From positions 12,630,963 through 12,694,962 of the forward strand of contig NC_079892.1 in the NCBI RefSeq assembly GCF_024868665.1: a stretch of DNA of 64,000 nt. The letters run 5' to 3'. Position 1 is the first letter of the stretch. Every line of letters begins with the position of its first letter. This DNA is from Triplophysa rosa (taxonomy: Eukaryota > Chordata > Actinopteri > Cypriniformes > Nemacheilidae). Below, in pieces: positions 24,701 through 39,700 of this stretch. The position numbers were made by a program, and so were the translations under genes. The notes below the pieces were generated by a model. It made no database searches. It saw nothing but the letters and a program-made list of their open reading frames with translations, and was not told the DNA's origin.

Positions 24701-27700
24701 ACAAGGCTACTGGAGTCCAACAGAGAAGAAGATAAGCAGCAAAAATCCAAAGGTAATCCACATAGAGAGCATTCGCAAGACAAGACAAGACACTGGGCAA
24801 AGACAAGACAAGACACTGGGCAAAGACAAGACAAGACACTGGGCAAAGACAAGACAAGACACTGGGCAAAGACAAGACACTGGGCAAAGACAAGACACTG
24901 GGCAAAGACAAGACACTGGGCAAAGACAAGACACTGGGCAAAGACAAGACACTGGGAAAAGACAAGACACTGGGCAAAGACAAGACAAGACACTGGGCAA
25001 AGACAAGACAAGGTAGGCTAAAGCGCCTGGTACAGAGGCAAATAGTAGATAATGATCGCACACTGAACAGAGAGATGAAAGTGAATATAAAGGGGTGCAG
25101 ATAATGGGACACCGGGTGAAAACAATGAACGCTAACAAGGAGGTAATTGGCAGAGGAGGGCGGGGCACACACACACACACGCAGACGGAGAACACGTGGA
25201 GCTGTCAAAACAAACCCTGCGTGTCCTGAGCAGTCATACACATACAACAACAGGGACGAGACAGACAGGTGCTAGACCTTTCATCTTTTTTTCCTGCGCA
25301 CTCTTTCTCCGTCGGAGAGACGCGATCGTGCGCTTGGGTCATAGCCAGACCTCGCGCTCGTATGCTCCGGGGCTTTCGGTACCCAACCCTAAAAATGCGA
25401 AGATTCGACTGTGAGCTTGGTAGTCGAATCAGGCTCCTCCCATCGAAGCATCGAATATTCGGGGTCACCCCTAGTAATTAGACTGTAAATCATAATGTTT
25501 TAAATCACATTGTAAAATATTATGGAATGATATATGTATATATGACCCTGTCTGTAAAATTGAGGCCAAAACTGAAAACTAATTATGAAATTAGGAGCAT
25601 GATATGGTCATAGCCATAAACATTACAGGTAATGCGTGTTTAGTACTGTAAAAGATTATATAACACATTTTTGACATTTTGAAATAATCATCAATTCTAT
25701 CATAAACACTTGAAAATACACAGATTTTTGTCACGGTCCCACCGTCTTGTTTATGAAATTCTAGTCGTGTGGTGGGATCGGGGCAGAGTCCTTAGGTTGT
25801 ATGTGAGAAGACCATGAGTTGTTTGTTTATTCCTCTCATGTGTTTTCTCGTGTCTCGTCATTCGCCCCGCTCCTCTCTTTCCTTGTGATCTTTCCCTGAG
25901 TGTTTGATTACCCACACCTGCCCCATGTCGTTATCCCTTGTTTGTGTTTCCTATACCCTCTTGTTTCTTTGTCTTGTGTTCGTGGATTGTACGTTGTACC
26001 GTGTATGTACCTGTACCTTTGTGCTCACCGTGTTTTGTATTATCTTGCCTTGAGTCTTTGACGTTGTGTCGTGTTTAGTTTTTTGTTATTCTTAGTCCTG
26101 CTGTTTTTGCCCCCACGTGGGAAGTTTTGGTTTACCTTTTGATATATTTAGTTGCATTGTTTGTTCCCCATTGTGGGTGTTTTTGTTTATTATTAAAGTA
26201 TTTTTGTGTTAACCCCTTCATTGCCTGCCTGCATCTGGGTTCTTCCGCCATTCTTGACAGATTTTACTGAAACTACATTTTATTATTTTGCATTAAACAA
26301 TGATTTCTTTGGTCTTATTTAGTCATTCTTAAAAATACCAAGACTTTATTTTCACAAAATGTTCTTTACACGTAGAATGAGTTGATGTAAAAAATGGATT
26401 TTTCCAGAATGGATCACATATCGAAACCATTGTTGTATTAAATCATAAACTGTAACGTTGTATTAAACTATACATCATATTCACCATAAATCATATAAAA
26501 TCAAACATAAAATTAAATTAAGAAAATATTGTATAATGCCATATATAGTATATTTCAGAATATTGTACCATATATACCAATAATATATATATTATTACTA
26601 TAATGTATATAACTATGTATAATATATTATTACTATAATTTACAATATATATATAAATATAAATATACTGTATTCTGTGTAATCCTAATGTAATCATATT
26701 GTCCTGCATCATATATCACACCACGTCATAATTCAGTATGTACGGTATATCAAATCATACAACATTACAGAGCATATATTGCAAAATATCATATTATATA
26801 TTATACTGTATTATATTATGTATCAAGAGTTTTGTCTGTCTGATTTTGCATGAGTGAATCACTCACTGTAAATCTCCTAAAATCTGCTCTCAGATCATAA
26901 CAATCACACCTCTGCTTCATTTCACACCTTATTAAACCTCTGAATGTTTACATTACAAACGATTACTCGCCGGCACTCTCAAACCTTACAGCACCAACAC
27001 CATTCATATGAACAAAAATGTATTTAAACACTTTGCTAAATCTGTGGTGTGAGGCGGCATGTTTTATTTACACACGCTAATTATTTTAGATTTGTTTTGT
27101 GGTGCCCTGGCAATTGGAGAGAGGAGATTTGCAACACGAGGATCCCAAAGAACAAATTTGCACATGCATATTCATGAGCGCCGCTAATGCGCGAGACATA
27201 ATTTAGCTCAGACGCTAATGCAAATGTCTCGCTTGGTCCGTTGGGTGTACGAAACAGACAGAGGAACCGGAACGAGCGAGAATAGACCTGGGTTCAGGGA
27301 TGATGGAGAGATGAGTTGAAAAAAGAGAGAAATGGAGAGACCTTGCATCTATCATGTCACAGTAATGTACTGTAAAATTACTGACGGAAGTGAACAGCGG
27401 CCCATCATCTGAAATGATAGACGGAACAGATAAGCGGTGTAGAGGACAAACCGCTGATGTGAGTCGGAGGTAAAAACAGGAAGTGTGTGGAATTCTGTAG
27501 TAAAAGTAGAAAATAGACCCCCTTAGCGGGTGAAGGTGAATGTCTCAGTAGCGTGAGTGGACCGCGGGTTCCCAGACTGAGAATTAAGTACAGTGGGGGG
27601 TGTCGATGACAGCGCAATTTTGCCATCCGATTCGCTCTGCCTGTCTTATATACCACACTACAATCAATCACAGCAGGTGTGTCGGCGGGATGCCGAACAG

Positions 27701-30700
27701 GACCTTTAGAAACGTGGAGAGAAATAAAGCTTCCCCATTCCTGAGAAGACTGAGGAGAAATTGTTTATTTGTGGCTATCTAGTTCATTTGTAGTGAAACA
27801 AACGGTCAACTTTTGCAACCAGGTTCACCAAAACACAAGCCTCCACATGTCATAAGGAAACTAGAGCTCTGTTTGAAAACCTAGTCAGCTGTCTACCTAG
27901 GCAACTTTATAGGCATTATAAGCATGCACTGACACACAGCAAAATGATGGTGCCTTATAAGACACCTTGTTTAAGACAAACAAAAAGCAGAACTGAATGT
28001 ATCCTTCATGATTACGGCAATCCCAGAATGCACTGCGACAAGAAAATTTAATTCCAAAAATATATTATGCTTAAAAATTCTATAGAAAGACAATTTTGAA
28101 ACATTAAGAGACCAAATATTTATGCTCAGGTTTTAAAGTTTACTTTACAGTAAGTATGTGTTACATAAGTATGTGTACAGATAAAATTATAATTTTGTTT
28201 CATTCTGTAAACTATTGAGATTTCCAAATTCCAAATACAATTATTTTAGTTCACTAAAATTAAAATATTGAAAACATTCCTATTTACTGAAATCAGATAA
28301 AATATATGCCTAAAAAGTATTGGAAAAACTTTAACTAAACAAAAAAGTAGAATTTTGTCTCAGAAATGAACTGAAAAAAGTTTTAAGGCACTAAAATTAT
28401 AATATTAAACAAAACTAGTATAACTAAAATAAAAATTAAGTTTAAAATTTTATATAGCAACATAAAAATGAAACATACATAATAAAATAACAAAAAATGT
28501 AACTAAAATTAACATAAAAAATAAAATAAGATCTAATTTCAAATATTAGTAAAACTACAGTAAAACTAAAAACAAAACTATAATAATTAATTTATATAAT
28601 AATTAAATAAAAATATTGTTTTTATTTGCAAAAAAAAAACAAAAGGGCAAACTGGTTGAATTCTTTCAGACATCAAAAACAGCAAAGAAAATAAGTTTAT
28701 ATATTTTATATTTAAACAACACAATACTAATGTTTTAACGTGTAGTCTGATTTTTATTCATATATTTCGATTGTGTAATGTAAACACTCTGTTCATGTGT
28801 TGACATCAAAACTACAGAAACGTTTGTATAATAAGTTGATTATTAAAGGTTTAAACATTTTGTTGTACATAATCATAATCGTTGACTGTTAGATTAGCTG
28901 TTTTACAGCTATATTTACATTTTATAAAACAAACTGGAGGTGAAAAACCCAGGCGTTTATTCTCATCCAGCAGGTGCTGTTAAAAAAAGGGGGGTTGGAA
29001 TGTCATCATTGTGCTGTGAGGATGGATTGAACAGTGCTGCTGGATATACAGCACCAGATATGAGACACAACAGTTTCATCAGCCACAAGATTCTGTAGTT
29101 TCAAGAAAATGTCGTTCATCACTATTTATCAAACAAATTACCTGCAAAGCAGCTGCGATTTCTGGAAAAGTTCATCCAACAAAAAATTCAAATGAAATAT
29201 GCCGGCTAAGACACAAGTTGGACTTCAGGCATGGACTTCATTGGTTCTGACATCTCAATTTTTTTGTCAAAATTCAAGTTCCCATGTTTGATCTGATAGC
29301 AAATAATGATGTTATAATCTGTTTGTCATCAAACTTAGATATTGTATGACTTAAGAAGACGGGCACAAAACAGCGCATGTACTAATCTCATTTCCTTTTC
29401 AATTTATATAATACTTTTTGGAGCTTGGCAAACATAGTCTTATCTTCATTTGGAGCATTGGATGAAGGTCTGATCCATAAGGCACACTTCAAAACAGAAA
29501 ACACTTCAAGAGTATGTCATCTGATTGGTTGAATTCTTTAGGATTTCCGGGAGACGTCTGTGTTGCGTTCTTTGAAGAATGGAAAAAAAGCCAAACGTTT
29601 GCTTTATATTTCAGTCAGACAGTCTTTTGGGCAGTCTTTTGTCAATGCTGCTATGGAATCCAGACCTTATGTCATCAGTCTGAAGATCTGGCAACACAAG
29701 TATACGCAAACATATGGAAACAAGTTTTTAGGTTTTAAGATGAAAATGGTGTAGGACGGTGTCTAGAGACGTTTGGATGTATGTGTGTGTGTGTATGCTC
29801 ATTCACATGTCAGAGAAATGATGAATAGGGGCCCAGTCCGAATGAGAGCGAGCGAGTGAGAGAGAGAGAGAGGGAGAACAAGCTCTTAATTGTCTGGCTA
29901 ATTGCAAACTCTGACTCAGACTCTGAGTAACTGTGCCGAGTCTAGACCAGACACGAAGATGAATGTGAGAGAGAATCTAACAACCCCATTACCGTCACAC
30001 TTTCTGCCAACAAGATCCGTCACAAGTCATTTTACTTTTCATAAAACATTTCACCACAGAAGCAAACAGAAAAAGGCTGATCCCACATTCTGACTCAACA
30101 TCATAAAAGCGTAAGAAATGTTCAAATAGATGATACAACATTGCTCTGGAAAACAAACTAACTTTAGATAACTCAGAAATAAAGTGGGCTGATGCTCTTG
30201 TCAATAATTCAGATTCACTGATGGCTGTACGGCAGACATACTGCCTCCCTGTGCAGCATACAGAAACAGCCAGAATATCACAGTTTGACTACTGACAGTG
30301 AAATTAAACACCGATTGCTTATAAGGTCTGTCATGGCTCTGCTTCATTTAGTCATGTTTTTCTTGGTCCTGTAGCAGAGCCATGACAAAGCCTTTGGTTA
30401 TGTGTGGAGAGAAACATATTATTGTCCTTTTGACAATAATATACATTCTCTCCAGTGTCTTGTCATTGGCCCCGCTCCTCTCGTTTCCTTGTTAACTTTC
30501 CCTGAGTGTTTCATTACCCACACCTGCCCCTTGCTAATTATCCTTCGTCTGTCTCCCTATATAATACCCTCATGTTTCATTGTCCTGTGTTCAGTCATTG
30601 TGTTTGCTATGTGGTTTCATGTCGTGCTTACCGGCTTCTCATGTTTGTGTTCCTGTTGTGCTTACTGGCTTCTCATGTTTGTGTTCCTGTTGTGGATTCC

Positions 30701-33700
30701 CCTGTCTCATCGTAGTAAGTGTTGAGTTTAGTTCATGTCTATTGTTTGTTAGTCTAGTATTTAGTTAGTCTTTGTCCCAGTTTATCCCTTGTTATTGTTT
30801 TACCCGCACGTGGGTTCTTGTTTTGTGTTTATCTTCTGTTAAATAAAGTCTTTTGTTAACCCCTTCATCCCCGCTGCCTGCAATTGGGTTCTTTCCTGCG
30901 TTTCATGACAAGGTCTATTACAAGTACATTTTGACAGAAATGTGGTTTTCACTGTTCGTTGTTTAGGTATGTTAAGTCGTTTTAGAAATTCGCTAGGTGC
31001 ACAAGATGGAGCCGGTGAGCTTTTGGGTCGGCAGACTAATTTCCCGTCAAATAACACTATATGGGAAACGGAGGATTTTCAGACTGCAAATATGGGTGTT
31101 TTTTTTTTTAGATCAAAAAAGTAATATATCAGCGATGCGACAAATCCTCTTTACATTGCTGAGCACTTTAAGCCAAAACAACTCAATAGTGTTGTAGACC
31201 CCTTTGGGCCGACGTCACAGCTGAACGTTAGCTGAAGGCAAAATAAAGGGAAAACTGGAGGCGGCCAATACAAACCAGCACAGATTTGGCTACATAAGGA
31301 GTTTAAAATATCATCTTGTTGTGGTGTTTAGTGCCACAATCGACAGAATACAGTCCCCAATTTGATATTTTAACACATACCTGCTGCCATTGCCAAACAA
31401 AACGCTGACGACAGCTGTAGTGAAACACAATAAAACGAACGGACTGAACAGAAATGATCATCAAAAATGCTCGTGTTCCACTTCATAACATTTAAGATAA
31501 AAAAAACGACTGTCTTTTGTTGGTGTGGATTATGATTTGGGTCTAAAAAGATCTCACGTATGCCCAAATCAGAAACTGGGGAATAAGGTTATTTTTCACT
31601 TAGCGTTAACTTTTGAACGCATAGGGTATGCTAGCTAACTTTGTTAGTTATACAACTAGCAGTTAACTATCTGCCAGAAACTTAACAGAAAGGAAACTGT
31701 TTGTCATCTCTTTTTCTTTAGTTGTCACAAGTGCATTAGTATAAAGGGAGAGGGAACAGTGAGAAGGCCCATGTTATGTGTCAGGTTTGTGTTAAAGTAA
31801 ATGCATTTGCTAATGTTTGTGTCATGATCCAGTCTGTGTTTGCCCTGTGTATTGTGGACTTTTATTTTACTTCCTGTCCTGTCACATTTTGTAGTCCTTT
31901 GTAGTTCTGTTTTCTATTGGTTCTTTGTGATTGTCTACCCAGGTGTGTCTTGTTAGCCCTCTCTTACCCTGTGTATTTAAACCCTTGTGTTTCATTTGTC
32001 TGGGGTCTGTCGTTGTTAGAGGTTGGGTCAGTCTTTGTTTTAAGTTGCACACTCATCTGGATTACCCTGTTATGTTTTGTCCTGTTTACTTTGATTAAAC
32101 CTTTTCCTGCATATGGATCCGCTGCCTCTCCTGTCTGGTTTCTCATCATTCATTACAGTTTGCCACTGTTAGTACACGCAGGCATCTATAGATGTATTCC
32201 CTCTCAGTTTATCTTTACTAAACACGCTTGGTTTCTCTGTCTGGTAGGTGTACATGTCAGGCCACTTAACTGGAGGTAATCCTGTCAGTTCTTCTCTGGA
32301 TCCATTGAGTGAGCGCGTACAGGTCGGCCAGGTTCCTTGCGTTAAAGTTAACTTTTTCAAAAGCAACCGCGGTCCTAGACAGTGATTGACCTTACATGTT
32401 AAAATTTAATCCGATTTTTTTTCTAATTATTGTCAAAAAGCAAGCAAACAAAACGTGTTATCTAGCATTAGTAATGCGGTCAGGGGGATCTTTCTGCCTC
32501 CACCTAAGCTCCGCCCACAAAAACGTGCCACAATGTTTATTAACCAAAAAGGCATCTATATAAATTAGTCTGCCGACTTTGGCGTTGCAAAATCTCACCG
32601 GCGCCATCTTGTGCAAGCAGCCCATTAAACTGGAAGCTGATATCCAGACTTCTGACAACATTGGAAGTTCGTCACTACGCTTGTGCACAGAGTCCATTTA
32701 AGAAGGGAAGGTAAGTCAAAATATGGTAGCATGTCGAATCCCATTGGTTCTCGTGTGTCTCTTGATTAATCATCATATGTGTGGTGAATTATGGGGTAAT
32801 TTACATTTTTAGGTGATCTATTCCTTTAAAGACAGTTTGCAAAAATACCCACTATAGTGCCTCTAGTGGCAGTGCTGAGAATGCAACGGGTATCATTATT
32901 GCACATCGACACATTTTGGAACAATGTGAAACATTTACTTAGATAAACACATCGAAATGGTTAAACGCATCATTAGCATCCTTATTTCAATTGGCAAACA
33001 TAACCTGCAACATTTCATACATGAGTTGTTTGAAAATGGTGTAAGAAAAGACAGCTGTGACTCACACACAGTCCTTGCTACAGTGTTAAAACTGTTGACT
33101 TTGACTTTATCGTATTAATGAACTCCACAAGATCTCAGGCAGCTGCGGTATCATTTAGATTCATAAACTCTGTGTATGTGTGGCGTTATTAGTGTGAAAC
33201 ACTTCATTTCTGGGATCCTAGCCACAGAAAGACTTCACAGTAGATGTCAGTCTGATGTCTAGAGAGAGAACAAAGTTTACAATCCAACTTAAAACTAACA
33301 AGCCTCAGCTATACTGGAGGAAATCCATTACTGATTAAAGAAAAAGAGAACGTCATGGGTGAGGGAATTAAAAAATGCTATTTTAGGAGGGAAATAGTAA
33401 GATCTGGACACAAATTGTATTTTTAACAAGATTTATGTACATTTACTAAAATTGTTAGTAGTATTTGCTCATGCAAAACTCACTGGGGGCAGTCACAATG
33501 CTGGGGGTTACTAGGGTGTTAGAGGTGGGTACCAACTGTTCTAGGGGGTTTCCCTGCAGAAAATAAAAGTAAACACCCACAAGTCTCCATGATATACCGT
33601 TCATAAGATACAGCTCAGATCTTTCTCATGTTATATTGCTTTGGTAAAAATGAAATTCACAAGCATGTCTTTTTTTGCCCGTTACACTGCAAAAAAAGTC

Positions 33701-36700
33701 ATTTTCTGGTACAAATATTTTAAAAGTCTTAAATCAATACACAAGTTACGTGAAGTAAAATGCGATTTAAAAAAGCGACAAATTTTAATTTTAAAGTGAA
33801 CCACTCCTTTAAAATCATGAAAAATAGGGTTAAATATTGCTTAAAATAAAGTGGGGTAAGAATGTTCTTTTTTAATTCATTTTGCAATTCAGTAAACTTT
33901 ATTTATGTGCACTGTAAAACATCTTTTTTTTCAGGTATCTGAAAATTATTAAATCAAGATATAGTACATTCACTTTAAAATATTAAGTCTTGTTTTTGGA
34001 AAATAGTATCAAAATGCTTGAAGCAAGAAAAAATATCTGCCAGTGGGGTAAGAAAATTACACTGAACTGAACATCACGTTTACGCCAAACTGTTGTCACC
34101 ATTCAAGAATTGTATACGATAATAAAAAGATAATATAGCCTATATACAATAATATATCTGTAGCACACGATGATGTGAAAAGAAACACAACGAAGCACAG
34201 ACAAATATACCTACATTTGCTCCGGACTTCCAGGCAGTATGACATAGCACTTTTGTGGAAATGCCTAAGGGCTTGCTAAAAATACTTCGATACGATGCCA
34301 CTCTCTCTCTCATCTCTCTTCTCTTGCTCTTAAAGTGCAGAAACAGATCTCGCACGGTGTCTAGCGTGAGTCACATTCAGCAAACCCATCTCTGAATCCT
34401 CCCTACGGTGGTTTTCCACAGGCATTCTGGCCACCTGGCTTTCCAACACAGCGTTTGTCATCCCATCATATTATCATCCAATCGCATCAGCAGGACTAAT
34501 CTAATGGAAAGCCCATCAGAGACTGCAGACCTGCATCATCATTCAGCTCTCATGTTCATCATCAATTTGATGAAAGCGTATAAAATGCCGACCGAAAGTA
34601 CTTTGAGAGTTGATCAAACTTCTAAGAAAGTGATCAAACCCATACATGGGATGTATCTTGTTAGCCTTTAGCAAAACATCTCAGGAAGTTTCTAAGGAAC
34701 TTTTCAGACATCTGCAATAAAACATACGATATGTGCACACTTTTTCTTCAGCAAGGAAAGATGCTTCGATAATCACTTTCTTGATTTACGAGAGAGTTGG
34801 AGTTCATGGAAATAAAAGCTCAATTCAATCAAGCGAGTGCACGCTGAATGGATGCAAGTAGAGAAGTGTCTCGTAGCGGCTTGATGCGCTGTTAGATAAG
34901 ATGCTTTATCTGTTCAATGATCTGTGCTAGCGAAAAAGACTAACAATGGACTATCCCACTTTAAAAGCAAAGTGCTTAACTTCCAATCAATATCTATCAT
35001 TGCCTCTTTCGCTCAAATTCAATAACAGCATTGATTTGTGATCATGCTAATCGTGATAAACACAGTTAGTAAAGTCCTTAAAGTGCCTACACATTTGTCT
35101 TTTTCATTGTTGTTTTGTAAATCAGATCTTTGTGGCTTTGGACAGATTCTCTATATTTAACATTGGAGATACTAAGTGCACAAAAAACACAATTTCTTTT
35201 AAAACAGTCTTAGGTCAGAGGTGTATCTTAGAGAAACATAACCGTTCTAAACTATTCTAAAGTACCTAATCAGACAGCACTTTAAGCACAAACTTCAAAT
35301 AAAGAATGTTGTAAAAGTTAGACAGCACAAAAGATTCATTCAGTTCAATTCAGTTTCACATGTATCCTGTGAGGAACAGGCAATCCCAGAATGCACGGCA
35401 ACAGAGTGGAAAATTCGAGAGAAAAGTTGACTACAATTATACTTATTTCACTCAATACTAAAGTATAATGGTTTTGTCTAATAAAAAATTGACTATTTTA
35501 TTCAATATTTATGTGTGCTGAGTATTTATAGCACAATGCTAATGGAAGAGTCTCTCCGGTCCATTAAGGCCCATCTTCTTTATACAGACAAAAGTACTGC
35601 GTTGTCTAGTACTCAGTATTGTGTTTTTGTACGTCAGCTAACAAAGGATGAGGGTTTAATTCTCAGCAAGGACACACAAACTAATTAAAATGTCCTGTAA
35701 TTTTTTTTATATATACAGGCTATACTTTATACAGTCACTATGGAATGCATCAATGTAATGAAAATGCAAGTACTCTCAGCGATGATATCTGATGGTAAAA
35801 CTATGATACTTGGATATATAGCATGGTACTAAAATGAATATACCATGGTATAACAAAAATTCATCCTGCTTTAACTACGTGGTATAGTAACAGTTGTTTT
35901 TTCTTTTCTCTAATTGGTAGTATTGGTAACAGGGATGTAACAATATCAAAATCTCACTGTACGATAATACTTCGGTACTATACGTATTTATTGCAATATT
36001 TAAAATGACAAATGATGACTTGGAAACGTGCCATAACCATCCTCTTTTCTTTATCCTCTAATCATAACTGTCGCGTAGAGGTATGAGTTATAGTATGAAA
36101 TGGGTCAAATGACCTAAAAATCTGTTCTGTAAAAATCCCTTTTATAAAATAAAATAATTGCACCAGATGGACCTTGACAAAGGTAACATCTATCATTTTT
36201 TCTAACATTCTCTATGTTCGGCCCGGAAGACCTCTCGTTTCATACAGTCATGTGACCACGATAATATTGAGACAATTTTGAGACAAAAACAATATTGATA
36301 ATATTGTTACATCCCTAATTGGTAATAAAACTGTAGTTATACAAATGGTAATGTCCTCTGTTTAGCTTTCCTGTGGCTCAGTGGTTAGAGCATGGCACTA
36401 GCAATGCCAAAGTCATGGGTTCGATCCCAGGGTATTGCACATAGTCAGAAACAAAAAATGTATAATACAATGCAATGTAAGTCGCTTTGGATAAAAGCAT
36501 CTGCCAAATGCATAAATGTAAATGTAATGTATTTGACAAAAAATATCTAATTAATAAAACCATGGTAAATTTTTCCAAAGCGATGTTTGTGGTGCTCCAA
36601 AGTACATTTAAAAACCATGGTGGTGTCATGGTACACGTTCAAAATACCACGGTACTTTGTTTTACATACTGTAGCTAATAATAGCCCTAATGTCTAAACG

Positions 36701-39700
36701 TCCACAAGCCCAGGTACACACAGTGTTGGGGAGTAGCTAACTACAAGTAGCGACGCTACTTGGCCTTTTCAAAGTCAGTCAGAGATGATAGGTTCTCAAG
36801 TCAAACCCCATTTTGTCGACACAACGTCAAACGTCAACGTCACAGTTAGCATAACCTGTTCACGATACAATGCAGTTATACCGGATGAAATTCATCATAC
36901 AGTCTTATTCTTTGCAATCTAATCTGAGGCTAAATATGGATCTACTTGGTTATCATAAAAGTGATTAAGATATTATTAGCATGCACCAGTCATGAATTAG
37001 ACTTTTAAATTACGGCACACATTATAAGAGAAGAACAAAGAAACTCTAATCTTATAGCAAACATTAGAAGCGAGATTATAAGAATAAAAGCTTTAATGTT
37101 GGCAAATTTGCTTTCGCTTTGGTTTCGCTCGGTTTCCCGGGCCCCTCTGTAGTCAACCATCCATCAAATATACATCTAGACATGTTTTCTTATATATTCT
37201 ATTCTTGTACTGTACATGTTGACAGTCTCCATGTTGCCCCTATCTCACTGAGCATTCAGCACAACTCCTTGTCCAGGCCCTGGTAATCTCAAGGTTGGAC
37301 TACTGCGATGCTCTTCTTGCTGGTCTTCCTGCAAAGGCTATCAAACCACTCCAGCTGGTCCAGAACGCAGCAGCACGCCTCGTCTTCCAACAGCCCAAAA
37401 GGGCTCATGTGACACCCCTTTTCATCTCTATCCACTGGCTACCGGTTGAAGCCCGTATCAGATTCAAGTCACTAATGCTTGCCTACAGGACTATCACTGG
37501 ATCTGCACCGGCATACTTTCACACCCTCCTACACTCCTACACCCCATCAAGAACCCTGCGTTCAGCAAACCAGCGGCATCTTGTATTGCCTTCTCATAAG
37601 GGCAGTAAATCGCTTGCCTGCTCATTCTCATTCACAACTCCTTCCTGGTGGAACATTCTTCCAAACTCTGTCCGGTCAACCACATCTCTTACAACATTCA
37701 AAAAACTACTTAAAACCCATCTCTTCTGTTAATACTAGGGATGCACCGATCCGATACTCTGGATCGGAATTGGGGCCGATACGGGTATTTTTTGCTGGAT
37801 CGGGTATCGGACTGACGGGTTCCATTCAAATCCGATCTGTTGCGTTACCCGTGCATGTTACTCTTAAGCGTCAAAAAGGACTAACTATCAGGAAACCACC
37901 GTAAAAGTTTTCATGCACTGTATTCCACGTCATGTATTTCCAATAGCTTTATGCGAGGAATAAACCAATATAGCATAATTAAGAAACTCTGACCTCCGCT
38001 GGTGCTGTCAATCTCCATCCAGCATGCATGTGTCCGTTAACAGTCAGGACGTTACTCATTCCAATGTTTTCATTATTCTTCATAATCACTAGATAATAGT
38101 GTATGGTTTTGTTTAAAACCGGTCTATGTTGTGCGTCATTCATACACAATAACACTTTTTTCAACTGTTGGATGGATGCAATGCACTATGTGTTAAACAC
38201 ATAACATATCTCTTCTCTTTAACTTGAGGAGCAAAGATCCCCGCGACATCAGAAGGATCATCACAAGGACGCATCATTATGCGTCCGGGAAACTCGTGAG
38301 TGAACGGGTGCATTAAGCGCATCATTCCGCGTCCAACGTGCATGATTGTAAATAACGTAGAAGCGAATGTATTAAGCGCATCATTCTGTGTCCAGGATGC
38401 GCATGAGCGAGTCTATTCCACTCTGCATTGGAGACTTTTATACAGTGATAGTTTTGTGCAATAAACAGAGATTTATTTGTTAAACATTTTTTAAGTATCT
38501 GTACTTTATGAGACCATATTGTAAAGCATATATCATACTCCTGTAGAATTTATAAATTCATTTTTATATGGTTTTTACCTTTAATACAGTACTTAATTAC
38601 ATTTAAAAAATCCTACTTTTCTACTTTTAAAAGTAAAAATACTTAAGTAAAAGAAAGTAGTAGATTTTAATGTACTCAAGGATTAAAAGGTTAAAAACAA
38701 CATCTATTTATGAAATGTAGTGGAGTAAAAAGTATGATGTGCTTTATGATGTAGGGAAGTATTTTTTGTAAGTAAAAACACTCTCATAAAGTACAGATAT
38801 TTTAAAATGTACCTGAAAGTAAAAATGCTTAAGTACTATCTACCTCTGGCAATAAAAGATAAAAATATGCAATTCTACGTTGATCAAGAAAAACAGTATA
38901 GTATCGGATCAGGATCGGTATCGGCCGATACTCAGAATTCAGGTATCGGAATCGGATCCGCAAAGGAAAATGTGGTATCGGTGCATCCCTAGTTAATACT
39001 TGAAAGACAAATGAAAAAAAACAACTTCTCTAACCCTCTAACTCTAACCCTCTCTCTTTCTCTCAACAGGTATTGGTCTAGCTTTTGTAGAAACCAGTAA
39101 CTTTGTATTGGCACCTATTTTGGCTTAAATCTTGGGTTTCTATTCATATACATTGTATTCATTCGGCAGATGCTTTTATCCAGACTGACTTACAATGAAG
39201 TCATGCCATATGTTTTATCAGTATATGTATTCTCTGGCAACCTGTGACCTTGGCATTAAGTATTATGCTTTACCAATTCAGCTATAGGAAAGTTAAGCCA
39301 CTTCGTTGAGCTATTCAGTGTCACTCAAGGGTGCACTTTTTCCATCCAACAGCACGTCAAGGGCAGTAATAGGTGAAATACTTACAGGCCACTACAACAG
39401 ATGAATAATGCAAAGAAATGCTAATTCATATCTCGTCCTTCATACACAGGCCAATGTGAGCAGTCGAAAAAACTTGTTTGACTTGACTGCACATGTGGTT
39501 TTTGGAAAGGGTGCACAAAGAGGGTTAAAAATGGGCTTGTGCTATATTTCTGGCAAACAGTTGTCTCATTTGCATCCATTTTTTGAGAAATAGCTGAGCT
39601 AACGTTGACACTTAAAAGAAACAACGGTGAACGGTCTTTGAGCAATACAATTTTCCGTCGGTAACAACTGAAATCTGGCAATCAAGATGTATCATCACGT

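Larger units (their letters stand above)
23934..25473. mobile_element. hAT-type element, 1540 bp, with foreign insert
   Basis: Ends TAGGGGTG... and ...CACCCCTA. The flanking 8-mers GTAATTAT (23926-23933) and GTAATTAG (25474-25481) agree at 7 of 8 positions. Subterminal 'GTAGTCGAATC' motifs occur at both ends. No transposase remains. The centre (24391-25276) looks like an inserted, degraded LTR sequence. Confidence 0.75.

Noticed and set aside
24779..25013. CRISPR-like array
   Set aside because: Units are contiguous with no unique spacers, so it is a minisatellite in a vertebrate intron.
24494..25250. Frames of 119-235 codons with DTGQRQDK or VLSLPS repeats
   Set aside because: They arise from the minisatellite and show no conserved domain.
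36376..36440. Possible tRNA gene
   Set aside because: The A and B boxes belong to a SINE head. The body and LINE-like tail follow without a tRNA 3' end.
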